Below are positions 44,700 to 55,848 of a DNA stretch of 64,000 nucleotides, one piece after another (the first letter of the stretch is position 1; each line of letters opens with the position of its first letter). Below the pieces are notes generated by a model. That model saw only the letters and a list, made by a program, of their open reading frames with translations. It was not told the origin of the DNA and did no database searches. The position numbers were made by a program, and so were the translations under genes. The stretch is from Phytophthora sp. 'mugwort' (taxonomy: Eukaryota > Oomycota > Peronosporomycetes > Peronosporales > Peronosporaceae): assembly GCA_033558025.1 (NCBI GenBank), contig JAUCEF010000013.1, positions 5,139,001 to 5,203,000 of the forward strand. The letters are read 5' to 3'.

Positions 44700-45330
44700 C
44701 ATATTTCATTTCTTACCAGTTTATTCCGATATCCTCGATAAAAGTTATTTTTTTATCACTAATACTAATCTCAAGTATGGCAGATTCTCCATCAAGACTC
44801 TGTGTGGGGAGAAACAAACTATCACCTAAAACTACGATTTAATCCGCTTTTAATAAAGTCGCGCCAATAATTTGACTTGGTGTATCGGTAGTCAGATTTG
44901 TTCTGAGATCTTTACTCGGTCTACAACCCATGATTATATTAGCTCCAAAGAAATTGCTGACTGCCAGTCAGCTGTGCATTGCTATCATCGCGAAATTTAT
45001 CGTATAGTCGCTCGCAGAACCTCTATTTCTCTAAGTAAATACCGAGTCATCTTCATATTATAAGCGGCTATGCGACTAGAGTCAACGTTCAACTGTTGGT
45101 TAGCGAGCTCAAGCGATGGATCCTCTCCTTCCTCAAAATCATCTTTTATAGAAAAACGATATCACATTAGTCAGATGAGCCGTGACAAGATCTTGAGCGA
45201 TGAACCTTTTGGTCTGGAAGATTAGCGGATTCGATCCAGTCGTACAAGCATACATCAACGCTGTCGTAGAGTCTTTTGATACGATGAAGAGGTGCAATCT
45301 AAATACTCTATGTTAGGCGTCTGTCTGAGG
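44700..45330 (+). pseudogene. Accessory gene 5 (copy A) and degenerate tail
   Basis: Near 44745 a frame reads FFITNTNLKYGRFSIKTLCG, matching FVAYTDLKYCRLPIRTL in B (52850-52990), so a sixth shared gene exists. The sequence from about 44850 to 45330 has only short frames such as TTHDYISSKEIADCQSAVHC; its relation to the gene is unclear. Confidence 0.4.
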
Positions 45331-45355
45331 TCATCGCCATTGCAGTGCCAGCAAC

Positions 45356-46450
45356 CTACCCTCCAAAGACTGCTGCCACGCTATAGCTAATAGGACCCAG
45401 CGCACTCTCCATCCCTCCAGTGTCCGTCCGCAGTCTATAGACCGTACTGCCTCCCGTTCCAAAACTGACAGAGACTGTACCAGGGACGTGTAGCGGCGCT
45501 GAAAGCGTTATCGTTCCTATGCTGAGTCTGCCTCCGGCCGTCAAAACCGTTTGAATTGTGTTTGAGGTACCGAACCGGTGGTCATTAGTGGTGATATTAC
45601 CAATTCATCAGGCGTTCGTTGAAGTCCCCAAGCTACCATTATGGACCTCTATTTGAAATTCAACTGGGGTTATATTTGATCCGACGAATCGACACATCCT
45701 GGTGTAGGATCCATCAAGGTAATCAAATCCACTGCCTCTGATGGATAGATATTCAGTGGATGGAGTAGCATTTATACCAAGCTCAGTCAGAGGCCCTACT
45801 GTGGTAATATAATGTTGACTGATGTACGATAAGAACCCATTAATGAATCCACTCGCAGTGACGTCGCCGGATACAAGTCAGTGTACCAACGCTGGTTATA
45901 TTGGGCTGTGCGGCAGTCTGGAGAGTACTTGAAAGCGATGTAGCAGATATCGTACCAATATTTGAAATATTGCGGCTTGAGGATATCACTGTCGTCGAAC
46001 CGATTTGGAGCGATCCGAAGTAGCCAAATGTGCCAGAAGTCTTCGTAGTACCATTGATGGTAAAAGCTGAGAACGAATAAACACCTGAGAAGTCTTTTGC
46101 TGAATTCAGAGCCATTGCTTTAGAACCAGTAGCACCGCCCTCTGTTATGCCGAGGTAGTACGTCTGATTAAATGTGGTGTCAGCCGATACGCCATCCCAA
46201 AACTTCAACGGTGGTATCTGCAAGCCTGTTCCAGCTGTAGCCAGAGTCAGCGATGAGAGAGTACCCACAGACATAATTGATGACTGAGCTGCTAGTTCGA
46301 TGCTCCCGTAAATGTTGGTAGTAATGAGCGAGCTGATAGTAGCAATATCGCCTGAACTGTGAAGTACCAATGCATTTTCATTAGCGGCTGTACCTGGATT
46401 GATGCTCGTTACGTAATCAGGAGTAGATGACACGCTGAAGCCATTCACAG
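45356..46450 (-). pseudogene. Fibre-like repeat protein (copy A)
   Basis: On the minus strand the frame 46448-45840 starts MNGFSVSSTPDYVTSINPGT, the same start as the B fibre, and carries repeats such as IELAAQSSIMSVGTLSSLTL and LQTAAQPNITSVGTL. A later frame (45544-45356) has GRLSIGTITLSAPLHV, matching the GRLGIGTTSPS motif of B. Such repeats occur in tail-fibre-like proteins of phages and large DNA viruses. The upstream region to about 46660 holds another frame (NPEFYLSLDASGYLTYKYAQ) that may be the C-terminus of a second fibre gene. Confidence 0.65.
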
Positions 46451-46749
46451 TTAGACTGGTGCAAGATAGTGCCCAATGCCACCAACGTCTTTGTTTGTAG
46501 CCGGTACATGCGCTATACCTTGTGTAGCCGTCCAGGAGTAATACCGATAATGTAGGTTAGTCGGTAATTTCTTGCGAATGTACAAAGTCTGCGCATATTT
46601 ATATGTTAGATAACCACTGGCATCTAGCGACAGATAGAATTCAGGATTGTAGATCGGTGATATGAATATTGGGTGAGGATACGAGAAACCAGAACTCGTG
46701 TTTGTTTTTATCTCAATATATGAGGATCCAGCGACTAAAAGACACGACC

Positions 46750-47424
46750 ATGAGCGCTATTCCAGATTTTGGTGCTTCGTTGCCGAAAAAGTTCAAGTCT
46801 ATCGGTATGGGCGATATTCCGGCACTGAGCATACCTATTCAGAATGGTTGTCCTTGGGCCCTCATCAGTGGAAAGAGCAGCCACTGCTATTTCATTCTCA
46901 AGCATTCTCCTCATGTGTTTGCTCATCTCAGGATTATTGCCCGTAATCCGCATCATGAACTGTATGAGTACCTACTCGACAATCTTGAAGATTTCATTAC
47001 TTTTGCTGACCCAGATACACCCCCGAAGATTGATCAAGTACATCATACACCCATGAGCTCTTACAATTCAGAGCTCGTTATCATACACGACTACAGCAAC
47101 GACAAGCTACTCCAGAAGAATGTATTTTCCCATTATCTTACTCGCGGACGTCATTTCAAGTTATCAACTATATTCCTAAGCCACAGCCACTTCGCAACCG
47201 ATAAGATGATACCCTTGAACTCCGAGTATGAAGCAATCCTAAAGGCTAATTCAAAGCGGGATTTGCAGATGGTTGTCAAAGATTTCAATATAAAGGGTGT
47301 AGATGATCGCTCAATCGTCTATTATTACAATAAGGTAACTGACCGAAAAGGGCGAATGTTGTTCATCGGTCATCTCTGTAGAAGGCCATATCAGGTACAA
47401 TTTCGATCAGCCGATCGTAACTGA
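46750..47424 (+). pseudogene. Packaging ATPase (FtsK/HerA-like), P-loop scrambled
   Basis: The open frame from ATG 46750 has 224 residues. Family hallmarks are RIIARNPHHELYEYL, the Walker B region SELVIIHDYSND, then HYLTRGRHFKLSTIFLSHSH and ILKANSKRDLQMV, typical of Maverick genome-packaging ATPases. The P-loop is not readable in the frame: GKSS (46870) is in frame, but the preceding glycine-rich half GPSSV (46856-46870) is in the next frame. Two offsetting indels therefore scramble about 10-15 codons and remove the Walker A motif while leaving the rest open. Confidence 0.8.
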
Positions 47425-47439
47425 TCACTAATTCCAATT

Positions 47440-48190
47440 TATCAATTCGGAATATGCCTACCATCATATACGAAAAACGAAATGGCTAGCTTTTTGAAAA
47501 TTGAGTCAACTAATCTTGTAGCTGATGAATACAACTCGTCGTGAAAATATCAGTTTCCTGAATCTGCAGCTGATTTTCGTGATGTTTTTGCGCCGTACAG
47601 TCGATAACGATGTATAACAGTGAGAATAACATCGATGCTATACAATTCCAAAACACAGGCCTAAAACTTGAAATACCAACGGTTGCTACTACCTCTATCA
47701 TTAGTTTGAATCTCGCTGATGGTACTCCTATGAGGATCTTAATCGTACCATACAAACCGCATTGGTCAATGTTGGAGCATATTTGATTGATGGATCTGGG
47801 AATAACGTATTTTATATCAAAATTAGTGAGGACAGTGTATATTAAGCGTGTCAGATCGATGTCTCCCCGATTCCTTCAAGTCTTCCACCTGGCTACACGA
47901 GACCTGCTACTGGTCTATATTCAGCTGGTGGTTCTGGATTGCCTACAACTACTCGCGTTCCTCGCCTTATCATCGATACTGTCGATTTTGGGAGAGTAGT
48001 CGGTCTGACCGTAGGTACATATCCTGTTGCCTCAGCGATAGTTGCTAGCGCCCAGCTGTCAAATATCATTCCACAATAGATCCTACAAGCTCATACATAG
48101 TTCGTTTCGATTTTATCAAAACGAGTACGTTGCATCTGGTGATATTGTCGGCGCATCGATAGAGGTGATGCTCAAATCGGTCAATTAATC
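47440..48190 (+). pseudogene. Capsid-associated candidate, unknown (possible minor capsid protein)
   Basis: Fragments in several frames: IDAIQFQNTGLKLEIPTVAT and ISLNLADGTPMRILIVPYKP near 47630-47760, then RLIIDTVDFGRVVGLTVGTY near 47965, and SAQYAWMNCPGLALQ near 48205. The position between ATPase and the structural genes is where Polintons carry the minor capsid (penton) gene, and the beta-rich fragments fit, but no motif proves it. Confidence 0.35.
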
Positions 48191-48356
48191 TCATATAAGT
48201 CGGCTCAGTACGCCTGGATGAATTGTCCAGGTCTCGCTCTACAATTGAAATCTCTATCTACAATCAGAACGATAAAAAGGTAACCTTTCGTGATACCTCA
48301 GTTTCGATCATGCTCTTGCTGAGACCAAAAAATTGGATGGTCTCTGCACATCTTTT

Positions 48357-49124
48357 TTATCGATATAATCTAAATGAACCTGCAATCATAGGTTTAGAGC
48401 CCTCAGGCTTCTTCATAGACCGTGGTCTAGCCATATGGTCTCGTGCTTTTTGCGATACCTTCAAAAATTCCTTTTTCTTGACAATACCGATACCGTAGCG
48501 ACGACGGACTTCACCACGAAAAGATCTAACTAAATCTCCGTGTTCAGGCTTAGTAGTCTTGGTAAGGATAAACCCATCTCCTGCATCGACTACATCAGTT
48601 AAGATGCTTTTTCGCTTCGTGTAAGCGAGAGCGCGTTTGGCTCCTTTCTTAACATCAGTCATGGTCAGACGCCCTCCAAGATCATTAGTATCACTGTCGC
48701 TATCATAAATTCCGATACCCGTCATAGATCGAATAGCAGCTCTGGCTGGTTGGTTGACCAGCATACGTTGCAACTGTAGGGACAGCCTACATCAGCAACT
48801 CGAGACAAAATGCTCGAGTCCCTTGCAAACTTGAAAGCAGATTTGATACCTCCCCAAATTTCTCCCCAGATTCTCGCTCCATGCATACCTCCACCTTGCA
48901 TATGCTTGAATGTATAGCCAATCCCTTTTTTTCGTAATGGCTAACCGAGTTCCTTTACCGGACTTACGAGCTCGAAGAGCTTTAGCATATGATTCAGGAT
49001 GAAGATGGAGCGTAGCATCGTTTCCAGCCAATTCGGCTGCGCTGAGTGAGAGCATACCGGTTTTAAACGATCGCTTGAGCTTTGGCTCTGGGATAGACGC
49101 TGAAACTACAAACGCTTTGAACAT
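48357..49124 (-). pseudogene. Minor structural protein candidate (basic), two frames
   Basis: On the minus strand ATG 49124 opens MFKAFVVSASIPEPKLKRSF, with HPESYAKALRARKSGKGTRL, and stops at 48792. The next frame (48773-48357) is very basic: GGRLTMTDVKKGAKRALAYT and PEHGDLVRSFRGEVRRRYGI. The K-G-K-G-T-R-L element recurs in adenovirus-like and Polinton minor virion proteins, in my recollection of such families. A frame change between 48792 and 48773 splits what was probably one gene. It lies directly downstream of the protease on the same strand. Confidence 0.45.
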
Positions 49125-49164
49125 CTTGCTTATATTATTTGTATAAGCGAATAACTGAATTTAT

Positions 49165-49545
49165 TTAAAGAATAGTTAAGTTTAAGTCCTTAAATCTATC
49201 TTGTTGATTCATCTTATTCTTTTGTCGACGATACAACCAGAGCATACACCATATTCCACAATAGTCCCCGTATGTACCTTGATATTGTTTGTATTGTTTT
49301 TTTTCGATCCCATACTTGGTAGGTCCCGCCTCACCCATACTATCGAAGTATTCACCGCTGAGGACAAAGGTCCAGTATCCTACATCACGGTTAGGAGGTC
49401 TTAATAAAACTAGATAGCTACCTTTCTTTGGGATTGGTTTCGTTATTTCGTTTGATACATATATATTATCCAGATGTATTCCTATTCGATTTGCAAGCTC
49501 AATCAGATCATGATCACTCGTAATGGGTTTGATAAGATCGCTCAT
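49165..49545 (-). pseudogene. Adenain-like cysteine protease with catalytic His replaced by Tyr
   Basis: The ATG at 49545 opens an intact 126-residue frame. It has the adenain/Ulp1-like layout: GYWTFVLSGEYFDSMG, then QYQGTYGDYCGIWCMLWLY with the active-site Gln and Cys. In the family the first block is G-H-W-T with catalytic His; here it is G-Y-W-T, a single C-to-T change at codon level (CAC to TAC). The acidic residue in YFDS is kept. Without the His the enzyme should be inactive. Maverick proteases process virion proteins. I call it a pseudogene by active-site loss, though the frame is open. Divergent from the capsid gene, 46 bases away. Confidence 0.8.
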
Positions 49546-49591
49546 TATATTTTAATTTCATCAAAAGTATATTAACCATATAGACTCAACA

Positions 49592-51224
49592 ATGGGTGAA
49601 ACGCAACGGTATTTATACCAGAGTTCGCTTCAAAGCGACCCGGAGATAAATGTATCTTCCGGCAAACGTGTGCCGTTTGTGATCGACCTTAATCAGGGAT
49701 CGTACCAGAATGGTGTTATAACTATTAATGCTACAGCCCAGCTGAATGGAAGTGAAGGATTTGCTTGACTTCGCGATGCATACATCATGTTTCCTTACAA
49801 GGTCTCAATGCAGAATGGTGCTACTGCCCAGACTCCTGCTTCCGATCGTTGCTGCTCTGCGCTCAAGTGTGGTAACTGGAATGTCATCGATAGCAGGTCG
49901 CAAGACCGTTGTTAGTATGTCGGACTACAAGCTACTTTGGAACAACGTTTCGCGCTCAGACTAGCTACAGTCCTCAGTAGGTAGAGAAGCATGGGGCGAA
50001 GTCTTTCCTTTACCCGGATGCTGCTCAGTCTGCTATGTATAGTTCTTCTACAAGATTGACAACGGGAGATGGTTATACTAATATTACTGCATTCTCATTA
50101 TCATTTGCTACAACCGGTCCATCTAGAGGTGCGATCTGTCGTTAACGATGGTCTTGTAAGACGTCTATTGTCCAATCCACCTAACGCTGGCTCTGATTTC
50201 TTCCTTCGTGGCCTTCCCTTGGCAGAGCTGCAGCTTCTACCACAATATTAAACCAATTGGCGCGTGGTGCTTTTTAGTTGGTGCTGCTATTGCTAACACG
50301 ATCATGGGAACGTGGAGCTACAAGCTAAAGGTTAAGCTAACAGACCTCCACCCCATCTTTAAGGTACTCGACCTCATGGCCAATCCACAAATCCGTCTCT
50401 GTTTCCGAGTCAATCCGAGTACTTGTACTTTTTTTTTTTTATTGCTGTCTATGCTTCGAAGGGTATGGTGCTGACTAGCATTATTCTTGCCTCTGGCAAT
50501 ACTTTCCAATAATGATTTCTGCTTCTTCTACGAGTAATCCCATGGCTGGAGTCCTTGCCGCTTCTGCCGTGTTTAGTATTGCTTGGGGTGCTGTTGTCAA
50601 TGACCTTGAACCTACTGTTGATGGCATGCCTTTCACCACTTTCCGTCTATACGTTCCGTTTGTGCATCTTGAGAATCTCAGGCTATCATCTCAAAGCCAG
50701 TTAAGAAGATTCAATTTAATGACTGTTAGGCACAGTTATTTTATCAGCGTGCTGGTATTGGTAAGCATTCAACTCAACTACATGCTGCATTCGATCTACA
50801 ACTATCAGCTTCTATAAAGAACGCCAAGTATGTCATTTTAATGCTTTTTTGCTGAACAAACTGGTAGTTTTGGCACTGCTGCTGTTCAAGAGTACCAGAG
50901 TCCTTTGATAGTGTCCCATGGACCCTACACCCAGACTCTAGTATCCGAATCTTTAACGTTCGTATCGGTCTCCAGCAGACATTTGCTATCAGTCGATTAC
51001 GATTTCCATTATTTTACGTATGAATTTGCTAAGATTTCTTCGATCAATGGTGATCTCACGCCTGAGCTGGTAAATGGATTACTCGACTATCAGACGTGGT
51101 CTCTAACGAACCGCGTGCTCATTGCTGACGTTAGCCGTCTAACCGAGCGTGATGTACCCCAAAGCGTAGCCATTGTCCGGGTACTAACAATGATATCAAT
51201 GGTAGTGGGACACTATTTATGTAA
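49592..51224 (+). pseudogene. Major capsid protein (double jelly-roll), decayed
   Basis: The ATG at 49592 opens MGETQRYLYQSSLQSDPEIN with GKRVPFVIDLNQGSYQNGVI, stopped by TGA near 49767. Further frames give LRDAYIMFPYKVSMQNGATA, NAGSDFFLRGLPLAELQLLP, and a C-terminal stretch LTNRVLIADVSRLTERDVPQ ending at TAA 51222. Beta-rich segments, position next to the protease and ATPase, and the N- and C-terminal blocks match Polinton major capsid proteins. At least six stops or shifts occur. Confidence 0.7.
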
Positions 51225-51232
51225 GCTTGAAA

Positions 51233-52744
51233 ATGGATGGATCCATCGTGTCGTCTGCTCCTCCATACATCTCGCCATCACCCCAGGTACTGCCACTCCG
51301 GGTAAAGCACTCGTGCTGGGTGGATCTGGGACTATCGGAACAATTACTTCGCTGGCAGCTACTTCGCTGACCGGTACGCTCCAGACGGCGGCTCAGCCTA
51401 ATATCACATCGCTTGGATCATTATCTGCTTTGATTATTGCAGGTAATCTATCGTTTAGTGGCGCTTCACGAGCTTTGATCGGTCTATCAACGCTCCGATC
51501 TACGTCAATAACAGGCACCCTAGCCACTCCTTCCCAGCCGAATATAACTGTCATTGGCACATTGAGCTCGCTCACCATCAGTAGCAGTTTAGCACTAGGT
51601 ACGACAGTGATCAGCGAGGCAAAGTAGTGGTCCTTGATGGAGTAACCAAAGGCGCTGCGGGAGCCAACAAAGTTTTTGTCTTAAACGCCAGCAGTAATAT
51701 TACTGCTATTAATGCACTGTCTGCATCGTCTCTTAGTGGTACCCTTCAAACAGCGACTCAATCCAACATCACAAGCGTCGGTACTCTATCCGGATTATCA
51801 ATCGGTGGCTCTCTAACAATATCTTGTTCTTCACGAGTACTCTGTATTACTGGAGCATCGTCGTATATCTATTGGTCATCGTACAGACTCAGCGGAGTAG
51901 TTATCGACCTGAGCGTGTTGAAAGGGAGATATGGCGTTCTCACGTCAAACAAAGCTCTGATCTCCGATTCATTTAATGTGATCCGCGTTCCACTTGGTGT
52001 AGCTGGGTCCGGTTGTATCTATTTTCACGGGAATACTCCAAACGAGGAAATAGTATATCTTTTGACGATGATGGACTCACCATCGGGACCCGAGCATCTA
52101 GTATTCAGAAATGAAGTCCACTACTTCACCTTGTGAGTAGGTACGATCAATCGGGAGTACTTGGCACAAGCTCTGCTGAATACAAATAGGTTATTCGTTC
52201 AGAGCACAAGCTCGCTGCTTTGCTACTAACTATCAATCCGGCTGATTCCACGGCTATCTATTAGGATCACAGGCCTGGGTGCGAATTCAGGAACTCAATT
52301 TTACAGTAGCTCTCCAGCCTCAATTTAGTATCAGGATCTTCGATGACGAGCGCTTTCGCATCATCAAACCATCTGTTACTTCTTAATGATGGGAGAGCAT
52401 GCCTAAATACTACAACTCCATCGGGTTCCTACCAGCTGACACTAAATGGTTCAAGTACATATAGTGGAGCCTGCATTGCCGGTGGATCTACTGTGCTCCA
52501 CCTATATAAAAATATATCACCATCCACTGGTAGGAGAAGCCTCCTACTCGATGGTACTAGTTTTTCAAGTCGGGAAATATCCATTGGCGGAACAGCCTAT
52601 AGCAGCGCAGCAGATAGTATGTACTGGTATAGTAATGGTGCAACAAGGATGATACTAACTTCTACTGGGCGCCTCGGAATTGGTACTACGAGCCCTTCGA
52701 GTTACTTGCACATTGCACCTTCAAATTCGTTCACTAAAAATTAA
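51233..52744 (+). pseudogene. Fibre-like repeat protein (copy B)
   Basis: It starts 9 bases after the capsid gene stop (ATG 51233). Three tandem units are readable: TLQTAAQPNITSLGSLSAL, TLATPSQPNITVIGTLSSL and TLQTATQSNITSVGTLSGL, each about 40-60 residues apart. Downstream frames carry LLLNDGRACLNTTTPSGSYQ and, at the end, LTSTGRLGIGTTSPSSYLHI. This last pattern is typical of the region before S74-type tail-fibre chaperone domains; no S74 catalytic part is present. Frameshifts near 51627 and 52140-52340 break the gene. An exposed attachment fibre is the likely role. Confidence 0.65.
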
Positions 52745-52849
52745 AAATCATCTAGATAATATAGAATCAGGGGCTGTAGACTGAGTACGGAGCTTAAAAC
52801 GAATGTAACTACGGCTGAACCAAGCAAATTGTTGAGTCGACCATGCTAC

Positions 52850-52990
52850 ACGCTGACAAAATCATTGTTCTTGGGGATAGCGTTTTTCTCCCCTCATAGA
52901 GTCCTGATGGGGAGTCTGCAATACTTGAGATCAGTATAAGCGACAAAAAATTTAACATCTATCGAGGGTATCGAAATAGACTCGTGCGGA
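52850..52990 (-). pseudogene. Accessory gene 5 (copy B), fragment
   Basis: On the minus strand the frame near 52955-52900 reads FVAYTDLKYCRLPIRTL, matching copy A at 44745. Stops follow. The gene ends where the opposed fibre gene ends. Confidence 0.4.
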
Positions 52991-53039
52991 ATGGTCTTGA
53001 TTAAATAGCGACACGCGGGGGTTGGGGTCCTGACCCGCG

Positions 53040-53300
53040 AGGCTTACAGCTTATACGTCTTCACAGTCTTTGTTTTTTTCTTTGGGTGGTAAGCCCACAT
53101 GCGTCCTCCCTCAGTCTCAGTCGATACGTCCACCTTCTTGTTAGTTTTATCTAAATCTGTTGCCCAAACCGCTGCCTGTGTCTTCTGAGGTCGATCATGG
53201 ATGATCAGATTCTTCATGATAGCTTTCAGCTCAGCAACGTTGAGATCAGAGTTATCGCCATAACTACCAGCTGAGCTCGAATGATGCGGGGATTAAAGAA
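53040..53300 (-). pseudogene. Accessory gene 4 (copy B)
   Basis: The minus strand reads IPASFELSSYGDNSDLNVAE, then LKAIMKNLIIHDRPQKTQAA and GRMWAYHPKKKTKTVKTYKL, matching copy A at 44430-44683. Slightly longer basic tail than copy A. The N-terminus lies in another frame (NPRIIRAQL), so an indel is present. Confidence 0.55.
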
Positions 53301-53313
53301 GAACATGTTTGGT

Positions 53314-54260
53314 TTATAGTAGGCGCGTTATAATTACCTTAAACGCTTTATCATCAATCAATCGATTGCTGTACGTATCCACAGTGAGCGATTGCAGCTG
53401 TTTGATGATGCTTGGATTATCGTTTCGTAAGTCAAGCTCGGCCTTTAGCTTATCATACGCAGCTCGAAGGGACTCAAGTGGGTCCGTGAGCTTGTCGTGG
53501 AAATCATACTGGAGATGTGTGATGGCAAGAATCTCCTTAAGCATTTTTTTGTCGACGATACTGAGCTTATCGTAAGCAGCTTGGTCAATTGCTGCTTATA
53601 CTCAAGGGTCCTGATCATAACTTGGGCACTATCTTCTGATACTGCATTTAGGTCCGCGCTTCCTTCGATTTGGTTGTACAATCACGAGTGTTTTTGCATC
53701 CAGATCAGGTAGACGTATGTACTTGCTACCAAGCTGACGATATATGTACGCGCTTCGAGTTGCTAAGCCCTGGATCTCAGTGAGATTGTAGGTACGGCCC
53801 CGTCGGACTACTCCATCCAGTGGAGTTACACCCGCCTCTTAGGCCACGTCCCTCTTAATTTAGGGAGTGCGTCAGAATATCGCTTAGCTTTAAGATTATA
53901 GACTGACTTCGTATCTCCCATCGCTGATTGAGCGGCCTTCAGAGCCGATCTTAATAATTTTAAGATTGAACCTCTCACAGCGTCCTTAGCGGCTTCGCAT
54001 CACTTCTGAGCCTCATTATATTGTTGGAAAGCTGCCTCGGCCTCGTCGTGAAGCTTCTGCAATTCATCTGGCCCCTTAACATATGCCTCAGTACTTTGAC
54101 GTTTGACGTCTTGACGCTATCTAAGATAGCTTTATTTAGAATCTTAAGATTTTCATCAAGGTTCGCTCGCCTTTGTTTATCAAGTTCCTTCACCTTCACC
54201 AGTTTGGCTGCTTCTTCATCATTTGGTGGAAATTGGTATTCAACGCCGGAAAGTTAACGA
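53314..54260 (-). pseudogene. Accessory gene 3 (copy B), long coiled-coil protein
   Basis: The frame 53314-53544 has LKEILAITHLQYDFHDKLTD and LDLRNDNPSIIKQLQ and ends the gene. Upstream frames have KSVYNLKAKRYSDALPKL and VKELDKQRRANLDENLKILN (53975-54199). The order of blocks equals copy A. Confidence 0.55.
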
Positions 54261-54369
54261 TCTAATGCTTCAAAGTAGTTCAATAACGATGTGAAAGTAT
54301 TCATCCACTGGATGGTCTTCATGACAGCAGACCAAACATTACCAGTTACTTGCTTATTTTCCTATATCT

Positions 54370-55120
54370 GATATTTAATGGACGAGTGGGTGCTGGATCA
54401 CCGAAATAATAATCCGAATGAGGTTTTAACCCATTTTTAGTATCGACAATCGGCTTCAGGCGAAATGGGATAGCAACACGTTTGCTCGCCAACTGACTGT
54501 AATAATCTGTTAGGATTCTTTTGGCGTCGTTGTCGGCTTGGTAAGCTTTGGTTTCATATCTTCATCGTCGCCGCTCATTACTCCATGTCGGGCTTCCCCC
54601 TCACCTGGTGTGAAATCCTTCGCTACCTTTTTCTCATCCTATTTACCGAATAATATCAGGTCAAGGCCTCTGGCGTTGACCATATTTATAAACGATTGGA
54701 ATGTGGTTGCTCAATTGACTCGTTTAGTGATAGCAGGCTTCGTACGATTACTTTCTTTACCAAATACACTAATGGAATTACCATCAATCCATCTATAGCC
54801 ATCTACATAGCAGAAGGTGTTTTATTCGCCCCAACGAGAATTGGATAATTTTCTTTCTCAACCCCTTAGCTCCAGGCGCTTCCTTATTTCTGCTAATGGT
54901 CCAAAATAATTTATTCTTGCTATCAGTCTGGTCAGACGCTGTGGATACTGACTTATCGAATAGAAAGCTATCATCCAGTTTTTGCTTCGTGCGATCTGCG
55001 TCATTCCCTCCCGAGATATTGAATCGTTTTCGCTTTGATCCAATAAGTTGCCATATTTGATGGGGGTCGGCTTATCTTCTTTCCCCATTTCACGGCGTAC
55101 TTCCTTTTCAGTTAGGTATG
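54370..55120 (-). pseudogene. Accessory gene 2 (copy B)
   Basis: Fragments on the minus strand: GKEDKPTPIKYGNLLDQSEN (54858-55088), FINMVNARGLDLILFGK (about 54670), VAIPFRLKPIVDTKNGLKPH and YYFGDPAPTRPLNI (about 54450-54370). The last three match copy A. Several shifts break it. Confidence 0.55.
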
Positions 55121-55199
55121 CGAGGAAGCGAACTTTTCTTTAGTCAAAATTTTCCTGATATGATCGTACGTCTCTGACCAATCGATGTTTGGTGCTAAA

Positions 55200-55802
55200 G
55201 ATACTCTATTTAGCTTAATGCTATATGTCTTCGCATCTTTTCCAATGTAATATTTCGATAGCTGACGACCGTTGGAAGCAAGAGGGTGAACAGGTAAGTC
55301 TTCAAGAATCGGATAAACGTCAAATATTGAGCAACTGCTGTCTTAGATTGCTCTTGATCATCACCTCCTTCATAGAATAAATTCTTTTCTGCCCAGCTTT
55401 CCGCTACTTCAATCTGTGCTTCAAAATCAGTAGTCTGTGGACGAATCTGAACTTTTTTATTAGTCGTACGCACTCTGTTTTGTATTAGTTTCAACATCAA
55501 TTAAAACAGGGTGAGGTTCAGTGTTTGTTTCAACAGTTGATACCTCAGGGTTTGTCTGGGAGGATTTATCACTCACCGTTTTTTTAAGGAATCAGACGAC
55601 TCGGTTGTCGAGTCTGTCTGAGTTGATTCAGTTGATTTCTTGGCTACAGTAGTATGCCATTCGAGATATCAGTAGCCCATGACGCACCTTCATACATCTC
55701 CCGCTTGTCTTGGGCTTGCCGAACACGACGCTGGCTTTCTCAAGAAGCTCCTGTCGCTTCTGTTCTCTCCGAGCAATGGATGTGAAATTGGGGAACATTG
55801 TG
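55200..55802 (-). pseudogene. Accessory gene 1 (copy B)
   Basis: The minus strand begins MFPNFTSIARREQKRQELLE near 55800, then SQTNPEVSTVETNTEPHP near 55560 and QTTDFEAQIEVAESWAEKNL (55210-55500). The first two blocks match copy A. Polar and helical, no recognised domain. Confidence 0.5.
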
Positions 55803-55848
55803 AGTCTATAAATCATTCTAATCATAAAAAAATAGTGAATAAATACTA

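Larger units (their letters stand above)
35050..46660 (+). mobile_element. Maverick/Polinton element A, truncated
   Basis: Reads rightward: small basic protein, protein-primed PolB, chromodomain integrase, six short genes, and an opposed fibre-like gene. The base composition drops to AT-rich at about 35.05 kb, directly after the Crinkler relic. It lacks capsid, protease and ATPase genes, and stops near 46.66 kb where element B begins. All genes contain frameshifts or stops. No terminal inverted repeat was recognised at the left edge. Confidence 0.8.
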
